A stretch of DNA of 64,000 nucleotides from Aporrectodea caliginosa (taxonomy: Eukaryota; Annelida; Clitellata; Crassiclitellata; Lumbricidae), in the NCBI GenBank assembly GCA_020284085.1, contig JACEVL010000497.1, positions 124,001 to 188,000 of the forward strand, written 5' to 3'. The number at the start of each line of letters is the position of its first letter. Within the stretch, counting starts at the first letter, position 1. This document shows, in pieces, positions 47,125-56,830 of the stretch. A program made the translations under genes and the position numbers. Under the pieces are notes generated by a model. That model did no database searches, had not been told where the DNA came from, and worked only from the letters and a program-made list of their open reading frames with translations.

Positions 47125-47144
47125 AAAGAAAGGGAAGGAGGTAA
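47125..47144 (+). other. Polypurine tract
   Basis: AAAGAAAGGGAAGGAGGTAA sits immediately before the 3' LTR and would prime plus-strand synthesis. Confidence 0.75.
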
Positions 47145-47181
47145 TGTGAACAAATGTTTTGCATATATAATGAGCACAGGT

Positions 47182-48119
47182 CGAGGGGTTTAAGCCAGAA
47201 GGTCGTATCTACGATTTTTTGAAAAATGGACATTTTCACAGAAATTGAATCAACTGACGTCAAAGAAGGTACTGCCAGAAGGCCGTAGCTATAAGGCTTC
47301 ATTTAAGAGAGTTGGTTTGAAGATACAACCCAAATTATGTGTCACATTTATGTCACATTTATGCCATAAGGATGTGAAAATAGCACTGTTTTATCAAAGA
47401 TGTTAGACTAACATCTTTGGTTTTATTGGCAGAAGGGTGCATCTTGAAGAAGATACATCCATCTGGCATTACGTGAACCCATGCATTTCTTAGATACGTC
47501 TCTATGGCACACATGAATTATTTTTAGGCAATTAAAATTAGCGTGAAACAATGCTTATTTACTTACTTTACTCTTCAAACAGCTTAAACCACTTACTTAC
47601 TTGCGTAGAAATTGGAGAGCGTAATATCATTTATGTTATTCTAAAGTTATTAGTTGTTTATACCATTTTGTAAGGGTGCGTTTTATGATTTTACACCAGA
47701 ATGTTGTATCTTCAAAAAATTATTATCTTGGCCAGATAATGATTAATAATTTGTGCTAGATTGTGCAGTATGACTCAATGTTTCTTCAGATATTTTTTGT
47801 TGGTGGTTATCTTGCAAATTACACAGAATTTATGATGTTTTTCATCTTTTCATTTTCTCTTGCCAGAAGGGTGCATCTTGTCAAACTTTGACAAAATTCA
47901 CCTAATTGTCACGTTATGTGTAAACAATACAATGCATACTTTAATGCATTTTGAAAAGGAGTCTTATTGCTCAGCATTTAGCTAGAAATAATTTTTATTG
48001 TTTAAATAAAAAATGATGAAAAATTTTTTTCAAAAATTACTGTAGAAAAGTTTTCGTTTTCTTCGTTTATCTCAAAATGTCAAAAAACGTAGTTACGCCT
48101 GTCTGGCTTAAACCCCTCG
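47182..48119. mobile_element. 938-bp TIR element in the 3' LTR
   Basis: Inverted termini CGAGGGGTTTAAGCCAGA extend imperfectly to about 40 bp, and a 4-bp AGGT duplication flanks them (47178-47181, 48120-48123). The uninterrupted site is preserved in the 5' LTR. GCCAGAAGGGTGCATCTTG is repeated inside. There is no transposase and the superfamily is unclear. Confidence 0.8.
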
Positions 48120-48867
48120 AGGTGTTCCTTAGGTTGATATATATATAATGTGTATCGATTGTTAAGCGGTTTTAGTCTTAGGCCTTAGTTGCGCGTTCGG
48201 CCGGCGGGCGTTTGGCCTAAAGTAGCCTAAACATTGGCTGACGGTAGATTCTTTTACACGTGCAGTTAGCGCGCCAAACTTAGAAACTGCTGATGACAGT
48301 GAATTTGAACATATACAGTGTAGTAGTGTTTAATGCAGTAGAGAGCTGTATGTTAGAAGTTACAGTCGAGTTGTGTTTGAAGAATAACTGTGTTTAAAGG
48401 AAAACATTCAAAGAACTGTGTCAATTTAATTCTTAAACAGTTAGAAGACGTTGAGCAGTGATATTTCAGTTAACTGAAATAGAAACTGAAACGAAAATTA
48501 TGAATTTCCGTTTAACGGAAACTGAAACTAAAACGGAAATTATTTGCAAAACGGAAACTGAATAGAAACGAAAATTAAAATGTTGAAAACTGAATAGAAA
48601 TAGAAACGATAATTAATTTCCGAACTGAAATTGTTGAAAATATGTAAAAAATTTCTTGCGTTCCCATTGGGCTTTAATTGGACTAAATCGCGGCCTATGT
48701 GACTGTCGGTATGTAATAGGAACTCTCAGTATTTAGGCCAACCGTTCATTCTCGTTGTTATTCGATATCCGGTAACTTCCGATCATCCGAAATTATGTCG
48801 TCTGTTAGTGTCAGGTTGCTAAATTTTTCTAATAAGAATAAATTTTTCGCGACTATTGGCTGGACTT

Positions 48868-49012
48868 AAGCGCAAAAGCGAGGTGTGGCAGTATTTTTAT
48901 ATAATGATGTCAAAACGAATGAGTTCGTGTTTGGTGAAAGTTGGATCAAATGTTAACAATAAGCCATGTGGACTGCAGCTTTTGGGAAAGAATTCCACTA
49001 ATCTGAAGGTAA
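48868..49012 (+). pseudogene. BED zinc-finger exon remnant of a hAT transposase
   Basis: Reading across one frameshift gives KSEVWQYF, then CLVKVGSNVNNKPCG and GKNSTNLK, the W/F and NL pattern of BED fingers that bind hAT termini. AAG|GTAAAT at the end looks like a splice donor. The final His pair and the rest of the transposase are absent. Confidence 0.5.
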
Positions 49013-49190
49013 ATATATTAAAATAGTTGATTAGTCCATCCTAAGACGGTTTAAAAAATAATTAATTGGAAATAATCGATTTCAAGCTAAGCCATCGATT
49101 CTTTTGAAATCCCATTGGCAGCATCCATGATGAAAGTGGTAGTGCAGATGCCAGATGATGGAACTGATGATGAACAGTATGATGATGGTA

Positions 49191-49914
49191 GGGAAAAAAC
49201 GAAGGTTTCTGCTCTCTCTCAGGATGCGAGTGTCAGGCGCGTGTCGCTCAGGATGGGAGCGTAAGTAAGACCTCCGTGATATTCGAAGGATTTCAGCATC
49301 CGCCAGCCGACTAGCCGTAGCGATCAGTGTCACCCACCGAAGGAAGAGAACACCGAAGTTCAATCACAATCTTTATTCATACACCAAGCATTAGAAGACG
49401 AGAACCATCACAACAGGCAGACTCTCTCTGCAGGCAGACCAACTACTACGCAAGAGCGCCCTCTATATATACCCAGCTGGGCTGACTGGGATCCCGGCTG
49501 GGATCCTTGGCTGGGCTGACTGGGATCCCGGCTGGGATCCTTGGCTGGGATCCTTGGCCGGCTGGGATCCGCTTGGCTGGGATCCGCTTGGCTGGGATCC
49601 GCTTGGCTGGGATCCCTGGGCAGGAGGCCTTGGCTGGGATCCCTCGGCTGGGATCCTCTTGGCTGGGATCCGCTTGGCTGGGATCCGCTTGGCTGGGATC
49701 CGCTTGGCTGGGATCCGCTTGGCTGGGATCCGCTTGGCTGGGATCCCTGGGCAGGAGGCCTTGGCTGGGATCCCTCGGCTGGGATCCCTGGGCAGGGAGT
49801 CCACAGGCTAAGTTGCCAAGCCTACCGCAACCCGAGGGTGGTCCAAAAACCGTGGGTGGTCCAAAAACTGAGGGTGGTCCCAAAAACCGAGGGTGGTCCC
49901 TGGCAAAAACGCCA
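49191..49914 (-). repeat. 3' LTR of the young gypsy element
   Basis: 724 bp. It contains a tandem array of the 15-bp unit GCTGGGATCCGCTTG with one more unit than the other LTR. Its outer edge (GGGAAAAAACGAAGG) differs from the partner (TGTGACAAAAACGGGG). Confidence 0.88.
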
Positions 49915-49931
49915 CATCCTCCTCCCACCAC
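49915..49931 (-). other. Polypurine tract of the gypsy element
   Basis: Minus strand GTGGTGGGAGGAGGATG directly precedes the TGGCG start of the 3' LTR. Confidence 0.65.
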
Positions 49932-50558
49932 GAGAGATATGCCCCCTATATCTCCCGGGCACCCGCACGAAATATCACAATACAACAATGTGGCCAACGG
50001 GCCCTACAAAGTCTATGATTCCTAAAATCTCCAAGAGCCCAAGCCCGCTTATAAAAAAGGAAAGTCCAGCCACAGCTAAGCCAAGTCCTATCTTCCGCCC
50101 GGCTAACTAAGGCGGTCTACGCGATCAATAAAGTCTCTAAAAATTAAAATGCTATCGCAGTGGCCATCGGCCCAAAAACCATCAGACGATTAACAGAGGC
50201 CAACGGGCCAACAATCAAAAATCAAGACATAACAAAATCATAACAATCACAGCCATTTCTCGGCGAAACACAAACAATTAAGAAATCACACAAGAAAACG
50301 CGTCCCCAGACAAAAGGCGTCTGGGGGAAGGACAGGGAGGACAGCCATGGTCTCTCTACGTCAGGGACGGAGGGCTTACGCATCCCCAGACAAAAGGCGT
50401 CTGGGGGAAGGACAGGGATCGTAACAGAGTCCGGGCCGACGAGCGTATCAGAGTCCGGGCCGACGAGGGAAAGACTAAGTCTTTCAAGTCCCGAAGGCGG
50501 CATTACCATCCGAAGAGTCCTGTCTCTCCAGAAGGCAAGAGGCCCCTGTCAGCCGCAA
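49932..50558 (-). other. Non-coding 3' region of the gypsy element
   Basis: No domain was recognised. A block CCCCAGACAAAAGGCGTCTG with its flank GGGGGAAGGACAGGGA occurs twice (about 50294 and 50382), forming a short direct repeat. Confidence 0.6.
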
Positions 50559-53500
50559 CTACTCGACGGTGTCAGAGTCTGACAGGATGATGGCTTCATC
50601 CCGCGCGCGCCCCTCGATTGGGGCCTCGTCATCCGAACTTCCATCGTCGGTCAGCTCGACCACGGACGCGGGGCTTTGCTGCCCTGAAGCCTGGTACTCA
50701 GAGTTGGAGTCGCCTTCGGGTATGCCGGAGGGCGCATAGTCGGAGTCGACGACAGAATTGTCGGATTCTGACGAAGGCTCAACGTCGGAATCCACCGCCG
50801 GGGCAGCGAGCGGCGCTGCAAGCACTTCTTCCGGAAGATCCTCCGTAATCATGATAGACCTCTCTTTTGAAGACCCTGGAGGTGAAGGAGTGCGCCGGAC
50901 CACGGCGTTCATCTGACGACCCGGAACCGCGGTCTCTTCGTCATAGACTCGGCCGGCGACGGCCAGCGAAAAGTCAGGGAAGCGCTCTTGAATTCGCTCC
51001 AGGAAGCGCACCCGGTCACAGAAGTTTCCCAACTGGCGTCCCAGCCGTCGGACCACGGCGACCTCTTCCGGCGAAGGTGACGGTGACACCTCTATTTGGT
51101 CCGCGGGACGAGCATCAACCTCTGGGACGGGTTCTTCAGCGACGACGTCTCCCAGCAAGGGCGACGGAGGAGCGGGTTCCGGTGGTTCTTCCATCGGTTC
51201 GGCGGTCTCCAGGAGAGGCTCTTCGACGGTTACATCTTCCGGTGAAAGCGAAGAAAGGGCGGGTTCCGGTGGTTCTTCCATCGGTTTATCGGCGCCCACT
51301 TCAGCGTCATCACCACGGCTCGCCCTTGGGTCTTCACTCGTGTCTGGTAGTACCCCCAACAGCAGGTTGGGCGCCAGAGGCAACAGGTCTTTGAGGAGAG
51401 CCTGCAACTCCTCGGCCGTCAGATCTCTCAACAGTGGTGATGGGGGCGGGTCCGATGTCACTGGCGACTCGGGTATCTCGATGGCCGGAAGGTCGGGTGT
51501 TTCGTCCATCTCCTCTTCGAAGAGCGCCGGCGTGTCGCCTCCCAGCCACGGCAGGTAGTCTGTCTCCTCCAAGCAGGGCAAGTCCGTGTCGTCGTTGACC
51601 ATGACGATTCCCGCAGATGTCGGTCCTTCCATTGTCATAGGCAGGGTGGAGGTGGTCTCCATCACCCGGCGGACTTTCGCCGCAACCCGGCCGCCTCGCC
51701 GATGAACTTCCTTCACATGTCGAGTCCGATTTTTGGCAGCATAACTTCCCGTAAAACGGGTGGAGCATTCGTCACACTTAAGGTATGTTTGCTCAGCCAT
51801 GTCTGGTAATCGAATGAAGACGGACTCGTTACTTATGACCAGAATCCCAGTGATGACATCACAGGTCAGCCGGGTCCCTATTGGCGACAAGCATGCAGGC
51901 AAGAGACACAGACGATCCGCCAATGAGATGACGGGGAAAGCCACCCCTGCAGACACGCTTTGATGGCCACTATTTACCCTCCCCACCAGGGATCGTGGGA
52001 ATTGCTCTATCGACCCATTCCCATGAGGGGGGAAGATAAATACCCTCGACTTAATTACCTCTAAAAGTCGGACAACTTTCCCACACTCAATAAGACCACC
52101 CATGCTTATCAACAGAAATAGGATCAACCTGTCAATCATCTGCCAATAACATTTTAATGCTCTGTCTTTCTTGCGTGCTATCCTTACGGCCGTTTCAATT
52201 ACCTCTTCAGCCAACATACTATCCGACTGTGCATTGACCGTAATCCTATGCGGCGGCTGTCTCACTGGGCGCGCATCTCCCGTCTCAATCCTATGCGTGC
52301 TTACAGACGTTCTGCCTATGTCCCTATCGCTCGCGGAAAATACATCATTATATTTCACGAGCAAAGCGCCTAGTCGTTCCCGTATCTCAGCAGGCACTTC
52401 TACGGGCAAATCCGCTAACAATTTATCAATTGGCGAAGCTTGGCCGACCGCGTCCTCGCCGCGGTTAGTTTCGCACAATTCTACCTCTACAGGGTGCAAC
52501 TCTCCTAAGGGGCGATCCTTGGACAACCGGACTGGGTCTTCGCTCAAGTTTACCACCCTTACCCGAGCATCTGCGTAGTTACCGACAACTACGCGGGCCA
52601 GATGGACCCCGGGTTGGATTTCCTTAGCCTCCGTCATCCAGGCTGGCGCTACGGTCGTTAAATCACCGTACATCGTTTTGACCGGTACATCCCTCTGGGA
52701 CTTAGGGGAAACTAACACCTCCTCGGCGACGATCACGCGCCGGCACCAAATAGATCCATTACCCCTAACCAGGGAAATACGCCTGCGTCCCACAAACAAA
52801 GATCCCATACCAAAACCCAAGCGGCAGCGATGTTCTCTCAGCCAGTCCATCCCTAACATAGGCTCAGAAATCTGATCAGAAACCAGGAAGGAAGTATGGA
52901 TATAAAACCCGTTCGTAATCTTAATGGGCACCCGCACCTCGCCAAGGACATTTATATCGGACCCATTAGCAGCCATCAAAACGCGATTGCAAGAGCGAAG
53001 TTCTAACCCGTCGACAGTAGATGAAGGCACCAGGCTGACTTCCGATCCAGTGTCGATCAGGCATAGCTGCGGTCGTCCGTTGATCTCACCGCGGATGTAG
53101 ACTGCGTTGTTCGTAGCACGGTCCGGTATTCTTGGGCGCGTCGTATGGTTCATGACCACCGGGTTCGGTGGCGTCGAAGCATCGGGCTCGGTCGTCGCGT
53201 TCTGGCGGTTCTGGCGATTCTGGTATCGGCGATCTCGTCGGCAGTTACGGGCCATGTGACCGGCTCGTCCGCAGTTGAAGCAGGTCATTTCGCGTCGCTG
53301 ATTCTCCGGAGGGCCTGGGCGGTCTCGCTCAGGTCGGATTTCATGACTCGGTTCGTCGGTCGTAGGAGGGCTTCGGCGAAGCACGCGGAATTGCTCGTCC
53401 ATTCTTTTCTCCATTTCTTGCTGCCATTTCCGCTGCTCATCTCGCTGAGTGTTCAAGAAGCGGTCCATCTGAGCCTGAAGCTGGGCGCTCAGGTCGGTTT

Positions 53501-54416
53501 CTTGCGTCCCTCGCACTCGGTTCGGCTGTCTGCGGCGATCATCGGCGTCGTTCGTCCGTTGATAGGCCTCCAGACGCAGTGCGGTCCGGTATGCCTCGTC
53601 CAGGTTCTTCGGTTCTCGCTCGCGTACTTTGAGCGAGAGCTCCCGGTCTCTCATCGCTTCCAGGAAGGCATCCTTCGCGATGATCTGCGTCGTCTCGTTG
53701 GAAGGCACCGGGTAGGCCAAGACAACCAGTCGTCGGATTTCATGCAGCAGGTCGCTGAGATTCTCTTCCGGGCGTTGACGGCGGTAGTACAGCTGGGCGC
53801 GGAAGGTTTCTGCCTGGCCTTCCGTCCCGTATCTCTGCCGAAGGCGTTCGACCAATTCTTCGTAACTTACGCTCGGTTGAGCGCCGAAGTCCCAGAGAAG
53901 TTGCGTAGCGGCCTTCTCCAGCGAACATCGCAAGTAGTCGACCCGGTCCGCGGCCGTCCACTTGTTGTGCCTTGCGCAGACCTCGAACTGCACCAGGAAT
54001 GACTCCAGCGAGCCCGTCCCATCGAACTTTCCTGGCTTCATCGGCGTCGGGCGGCTTCGCAGCAGGTCGCTGACATTTTCTAGCAGATTCGGCGTCGAAG
54101 TCCCCGGAGCGTTCGGTCTTTCAGTCTCTTCGCGGAAATTCGCTTTCAATTTCTTCTTTTCCGTCGTCGGTTCGCCCGTCTTTCCTCGGAAGCTCGTTCT
54201 CTCCGGCTTCACGGTCATCTCTTCTTCCCTGTCTTCGCGGAAGCTCGGTCTCACCTGCCCCAGATCATCGAAGTCGATACTTTCCAGCAAACGGCTCCCG
54301 TCCGGCGGCCCGTCCATCATCGCTCTCCTCGCGGCTGGCGTCGACGTCTCGGCAGGCGGTCGGATCAGACTTGGCATCGGGTAGGCAATCGTATCGTCGT
54401 CGTCTCCCGGAAACAT
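50559..54416 (-). CDS. Chimeric Gag-protease-C2H2/acidic protein of the gypsy element
   Basis: A 1285-residue ORF from the first ATG after the primer site. The frame is also open further upstream, through the primer site. Domains in order: gag capsid (about 130-280), zinc knuckle CFNCGRAGHMARNC (about 379-392), retropepsin with LIDTGSEVSLVPSS (Asp about 455), and a stub leading to RT (HRIETGDARPVRQPP, to about 726). No RT motif follows. About 150 residues without a recognised domain come next. From an internal Met (51800) there is a C2H2 finger (C881, C884, H900, H905) and a long Pro/Glu/Ser-rich acidic tail. The likely reading is a deletion that fused gag-pro to a downstream ORF or captured host exon. 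GC content is well above the neighbouring DNA. The element would need enzymes in trans. Confidence 0.8.
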   Translation of the reverse strand: MFPGDDDDTIAYPMPSLIRPPAETSTPAARRAMMDGPPDGSRLLESIDFDDLGQVRPSFREDREEEMTVKPERTSFRGKTGEPTTEKKKLKANFREETERPNAPGTSTPNLLENVSDLLRSRPTPMKPGKFDGTGSLESFLVQFEVCARHNKWTAADRVDYLRCSLEKAATQLLWDFGAQPSVSYEELVERLRQRYGTEGQAETFRAQLYYRRQRPEENLSDLLHEIRRLVVLAYPVPSNETTQIIAKDAFLEAMRDRELSLKVREREPKNLDEAYRTALRLEAYQRTNDADDRRRQPNRVRGTQETDLSAQLQAQMDRFLNTQRDEQRKWQQEMEKRMDEQFRVLRRSPPTTDEPSHEIRPERDRPGPPENQRREMTCFNCGRAGHMARNCRRDRRYQNRQNRQNATTEPDASTPPNPVVMNHTTRPRIPDRATNNAVYIRGEINGRPQLCLIDTGSEVSLVPSSTVDGLELRSCNRVLMAANGSDINVLGEVRVPIKITNGFYIHTSFLVSDQISEPMLGMDWLREHRCRLGFGMGSLFVGRRRISLVRGNGSIWCRRVIVAEEVLVSPKSQRDVPVKTMYGDLTTVAPAWMTEAKEIQPGVHLARVVVGNYADARVRVVNLSEDPVRLSKDRPLGELHPVEVELCETNRGEDAVGQASPIDKLLADLPVEVPAEIRERLGALLVKYNDVFSASDRDIGRTSVSTHRIETGDARPVRQPPHRITVNAQSDSMLAEEVIETAVRIARKKDRALKCYWQMIDRLILFLLISMGGLIECGKVVRLLEVIKSRVFIFPPHGNGSIEQFPRSLVGRVNSGHQSVSAGVAFPVISLADRLCLLPACLSPIGTRLTCDVITGILVISNESVFIRLPDMAEQTYLKCDECSTRFTGSYAAKNRTRHVKEVHRRGGRVAAKVRRVMETTSTLPMTMEGPTSAGIVMVNDDTDLPCLEETDYLPWLGGDTPALFEEEMDETPDLPAIEIPESPVTSDPPPSPLLRDLTAEELQALLKDLLPLAPNLLLGVLPDTSEDPRASRGDDAEVGADKPMEEPPEPALSSLSPEDVTVEEPLLETAEPMEEPPEPAPPSPLLGDVVAEEPVPEVDARPADQIEVSPSPSPEEVAVVRRLGRQLGNFCDRVRFLERIQERFPDFSLAVAGRVYDEETAVPGRQMNAVVRRTPSPPGSSKERSIMITEDLPEEVLAAPLAAPAVDSDVEPSSESDNSVVDSDYAPSGIPEGDSNSEYQASGQQSPASVVELTDDGSSDDEAPIEGRARDEAIILSDSDTVE

Positions 54417-54462
54417 CTTCGGTCGATTCAGCGTCGTCGGCGGCAGGAATTCTCCGACAAAA

Positions 54463-54479
54463 CCCCACTTCTGGTACCA
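54463..54479 (-). other. Primer binding site of the gypsy element, tRNA-Leu type
   Basis: Minus strand TGGTACCAGAAGTGGGG lies one base after the LTR. It matches the complement of a tRNA-Leu (TAA-type) 3' end with one mismatch. Confidence 0.7.
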
Positions 54480-54480
54480 A

Positions 54481-55190
54481 TGTGACAAAAACGGGGTTTC
54501 TGCTCTCTCTCAGGATGCGAGTGTCAGGCGCGTGTCGCTCAGGATGGGAGCGTAAGTAAGACCTCCGTGATATTCGAAGGATTTCAGCATCCGCCAGCCG
54601 ACTAGCCGTAGCGATCAGTGTCACCCACCGAAGGAAGAGAACACCGAAGTTCAATCACAATCTTTATTCATACACCAAGCATTAGAAGACGAGAACCATC
54701 ACAACAGGCAGACTCTCTCTGCAGGCAGACCAACTACTACGCAAGAGCGCCCTCTATATATACCCAGCTGGGCTGACTGGGATCCCGGCTGGGATCCTTG
54801 GCTGGGCTGACTGGGATCCCGGCTGGGATCCTTGGCTGGGATCCTTGGCCGGCTGGGATCCGCTTGGCTGGGATCCGCTTGGCTGGGATCCGCTTGGCTG
54901 GGATCCCTGGGCAGGAGGCCTTGGCTGGGATCCCTCGGCTGGGATCCTCTTGGCTGGGATCCGCTTGGCTGGGATCCGCTTGGCTGGGATCCGCTTGGCT
55001 GGGATCCGCTTGGCTGGGATCCCTGGGCAGGAGGCCTTGGCTGGGATCCCTCGGCTGGGATCCCTGGGCAGGGAGTCCACAGGCTAAGTTGCCAAGCCTA
55101 CCGCAACCCGAGGGTGGTCCAAAAACCGTGGGTGGTCCAAAAACTGAGGGTGGTCCCAAAAACCGAGGGTGGTCCCTGGCAAAAACGCCA
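54481..55190 (-). repeat. 5' LTR of the young gypsy element
   Basis: 710 bp, starting TGGCGTTTTTGCC and ending TTTTTGTCACA on the minus strand. The GCTGGGATCCGCTTG tandem block is one unit shorter than in the partner. Confidence 0.88.
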
Positions 55191-55809
55191 TGGTAGGAAA
55201 GCCTGAAGCTATTTTAATATATTTGCCATCCCACTTCCAGAACTCCCTGAGAAAGTCTTGTGTCATCTCATGCCTTGTGTGGCTCATATTCTGCAAGACT
55301 GTAAAGCAGACTTATAGAAAGCACTACACACAAATACTATTAAAGGCCAGAAAGGTTGCTAGCCAGATTAGAGAAGGTCGTCGGTAGCAGTGGAAAAGTA
55401 GAATAGAAAGTGTGGTAAAAAAGCTTGTGGCTGACTGCACTACTAGATGAAATAGTACGTTTGTGATGGCTCAACGATTGTTACTGATTAAGAGTGTAGT
55501 AAATGTTGTAGGTCCATCTAGTCTATCAATGCAATCATATCTATGCAGAAACTGAAACTGAAATTTTCCAGTAACTGAAATGAAAACGAAAATTATTTCA
55601 AAACTGAAATTGTAATAGAAACTGAAATTATTTCAAAACTGAAACTCGAACTTGAATAGAAATTATGAACCCAAAACTGAATAAAAACGGAAACTGTAAT
55701 TATTTTCAAAACTGAAATATCACTGACGTTGAGCAATTTATATGTAGAGATAAGGAAAGTTCTTGAGTTAGGTCACAACTAAGAAAGAAGAAGAGTTGGT
55801 GACAAGGCC

Positions 55810-56830
55810 TAATAAACGATATTCATCATGATTCAGGCAGTTCAGGTTTTATCCAAATAGCGAGTAGGCGTATCCTTTATAGATTCGCCAGATAGGTTTT
55901 AAGTAAGTAAGTAATTAAGTAAGTAGGTAGCGTTTTAAAAATGCAAGTCAAAAGCCCACATTTTTCTAAATAGACAGTTAAAGTAGGCCCAAAATGTTAC
56001 TTTCGTTGGTTCATGAAAGCCCTAAATGACCAGTCAGCGATTTACAGCAACTCTGAACGCTTCTGACGCGCGCTTCAAGATGGCAAACAGTTCAAAGAAT
56101 GGCTAGTTCATTGGTGGTCGATGATGCCATGTCTACACATTCGAAGTTTAATTCCCGATAATACTGCATACGCAATATTCTTCTCAAAATATGTTGGGTT
56201 GCTGGAATAATTACAGTCCGTTTTTGGAGGCTTACAGGAGATGCACGCGGAAATTGTGCACTGTTCGTTTAAGCTGTTACCAACCACGTGGCAGCTGCCA
56301 AGCGGTGATGTCTGTGGCTGTTATTAAAATTTGCAACGCTGTAGAGGTTGTAGAGTTGCAGCAGTGTAGAGTTGGATGAGCAATTTAACGAGCTACACGT
56401 GTATGCTTGGGTGGCTCATAAAATTAGACGTTTTCAAACGTAATGATTTAATTAGCTACAGTATTTCTGCCACCATTTCCATTGACACTAGACTGAACCA
56501 ATATGGACTCTACTGTACAGAGACCCATATGGAAATATTGGTCATATATAAACTCTTCCACTTGGGCAAACTGGTAGGGATGTCACTATATCTAAATTCA
56601 AATTTCGGCTAATATTATCTAGCAGGCTGTGACTGGAACGATGTTCTGTGATTGAACGATTGGTGTACGCAATAATTGTTGTAACTGAACAAAATTAATA
56701 TTTAATAGACATTCATCAGTGCCATGGGTGTAACAGATAATATTATGAACCAAATGACTGCGATGTTACAGTGCGCTATGTAACTAGTAGTTGTAATGCG
56801 CTATTAGATTCATGTTTGTCTCTGTTTCAG
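55810..56830. other. DNA without a recognised gene
   Basis: Contains a short (AAGT)n tract at 55900-55925. Small ORFs show no domain. A likely intron or intergenic stretch ahead of the SH2 exon candidate. Confidence 0.5.

Larger units (their letters stand above)
49191..55190 (-). mobile_element. Young Ty3/gypsy LTR element, RT/integrase deleted
   Basis: Two near-identical LTRs (49191-49914 and 54481-55190) bracket a minus-strand ORF and are flanked by TGGTA (49186-49190, 55191-55195). Apart from the copy number of a 15-bp tandem repeat and the outermost bases, I see almost no differences between the LTRs, so insertion was recent. Gag and protease are present; RT beyond its first residues, RNase H and integrase are missing. 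Confidence 0.88.
48456..55725 (+). mobile_element. hAT-like element carrying a nested gypsy element
   Basis: Termini CAGTGATATTTCAGTT and AACTGAAATATCACTG, with the exact 8-bp duplication ACGTTGAG (48448-48455, 55726-55733); the empty site is visible in the 5' LTR. The hAT portion is about 1.27 kb. Its subterminal regions are rich in ACTGAAAC/GAAACTGAAA repeats on both sides. It keeps one BED-finger-like exon but not the catalytic transposase. Confidence 0.88.
39772..55804 (+). mobile_element. Gmr1-like Ty3/gypsy LTR retrotransposon with nested insertions
   Basis: LTRs run from TGTGAAC to TGACA and the target duplication AGGCC flanks the whole element (39767-39771 and 55805-55809). Between the LTRs lie a tRNA-Leu-type primer site, gag, protease, integrase, reverse transcriptase, RNase H and a purine tract, in that order. 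Integrase before RT is the Ty1/copia-like order of the Gmr1-like Ty3/gypsy lineage. Without insertions the element would be about 7 kb. It is dead: a SINE cuts pol, a frameshift separates RT from RNase H, and the 3' LTR holds two further transposons. Confidence 0.9.
47145..55804 (+). repeat. 3' LTR of the Gmr1-like element, in three pieces
   Basis: LTR pieces at about 47145-47181, 48124-48455 and 55734-55804 join to about 440 bp, the size of the 5' LTR. Two insertions separate them. Confidence 0.85.

Noticed and set aside
47182..48119. CACTA-type transposon
   Set aside because: The termini read CGAGGGG and the duplication is 4 bp rather than 2-3 bp with CACTA ends; left unclassified.
49446..50110. 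ORFs with SQPSGSQPS or GWDPLGWDP repeats in the gypsy LTR (and again at 54737-55206)
   Set aside because: They come from the 15-bp tandem unit in the LTR. The same apparent proteins appear on both strands and in all frames.
53145..54384. Plus-strand ORFs of 285 and 140 residues opposite the gypsy gag
   Set aside because: Shadows of the high-GC minus-strand ORF, which carries the real motifs (capsid, CCHC, DTGS).
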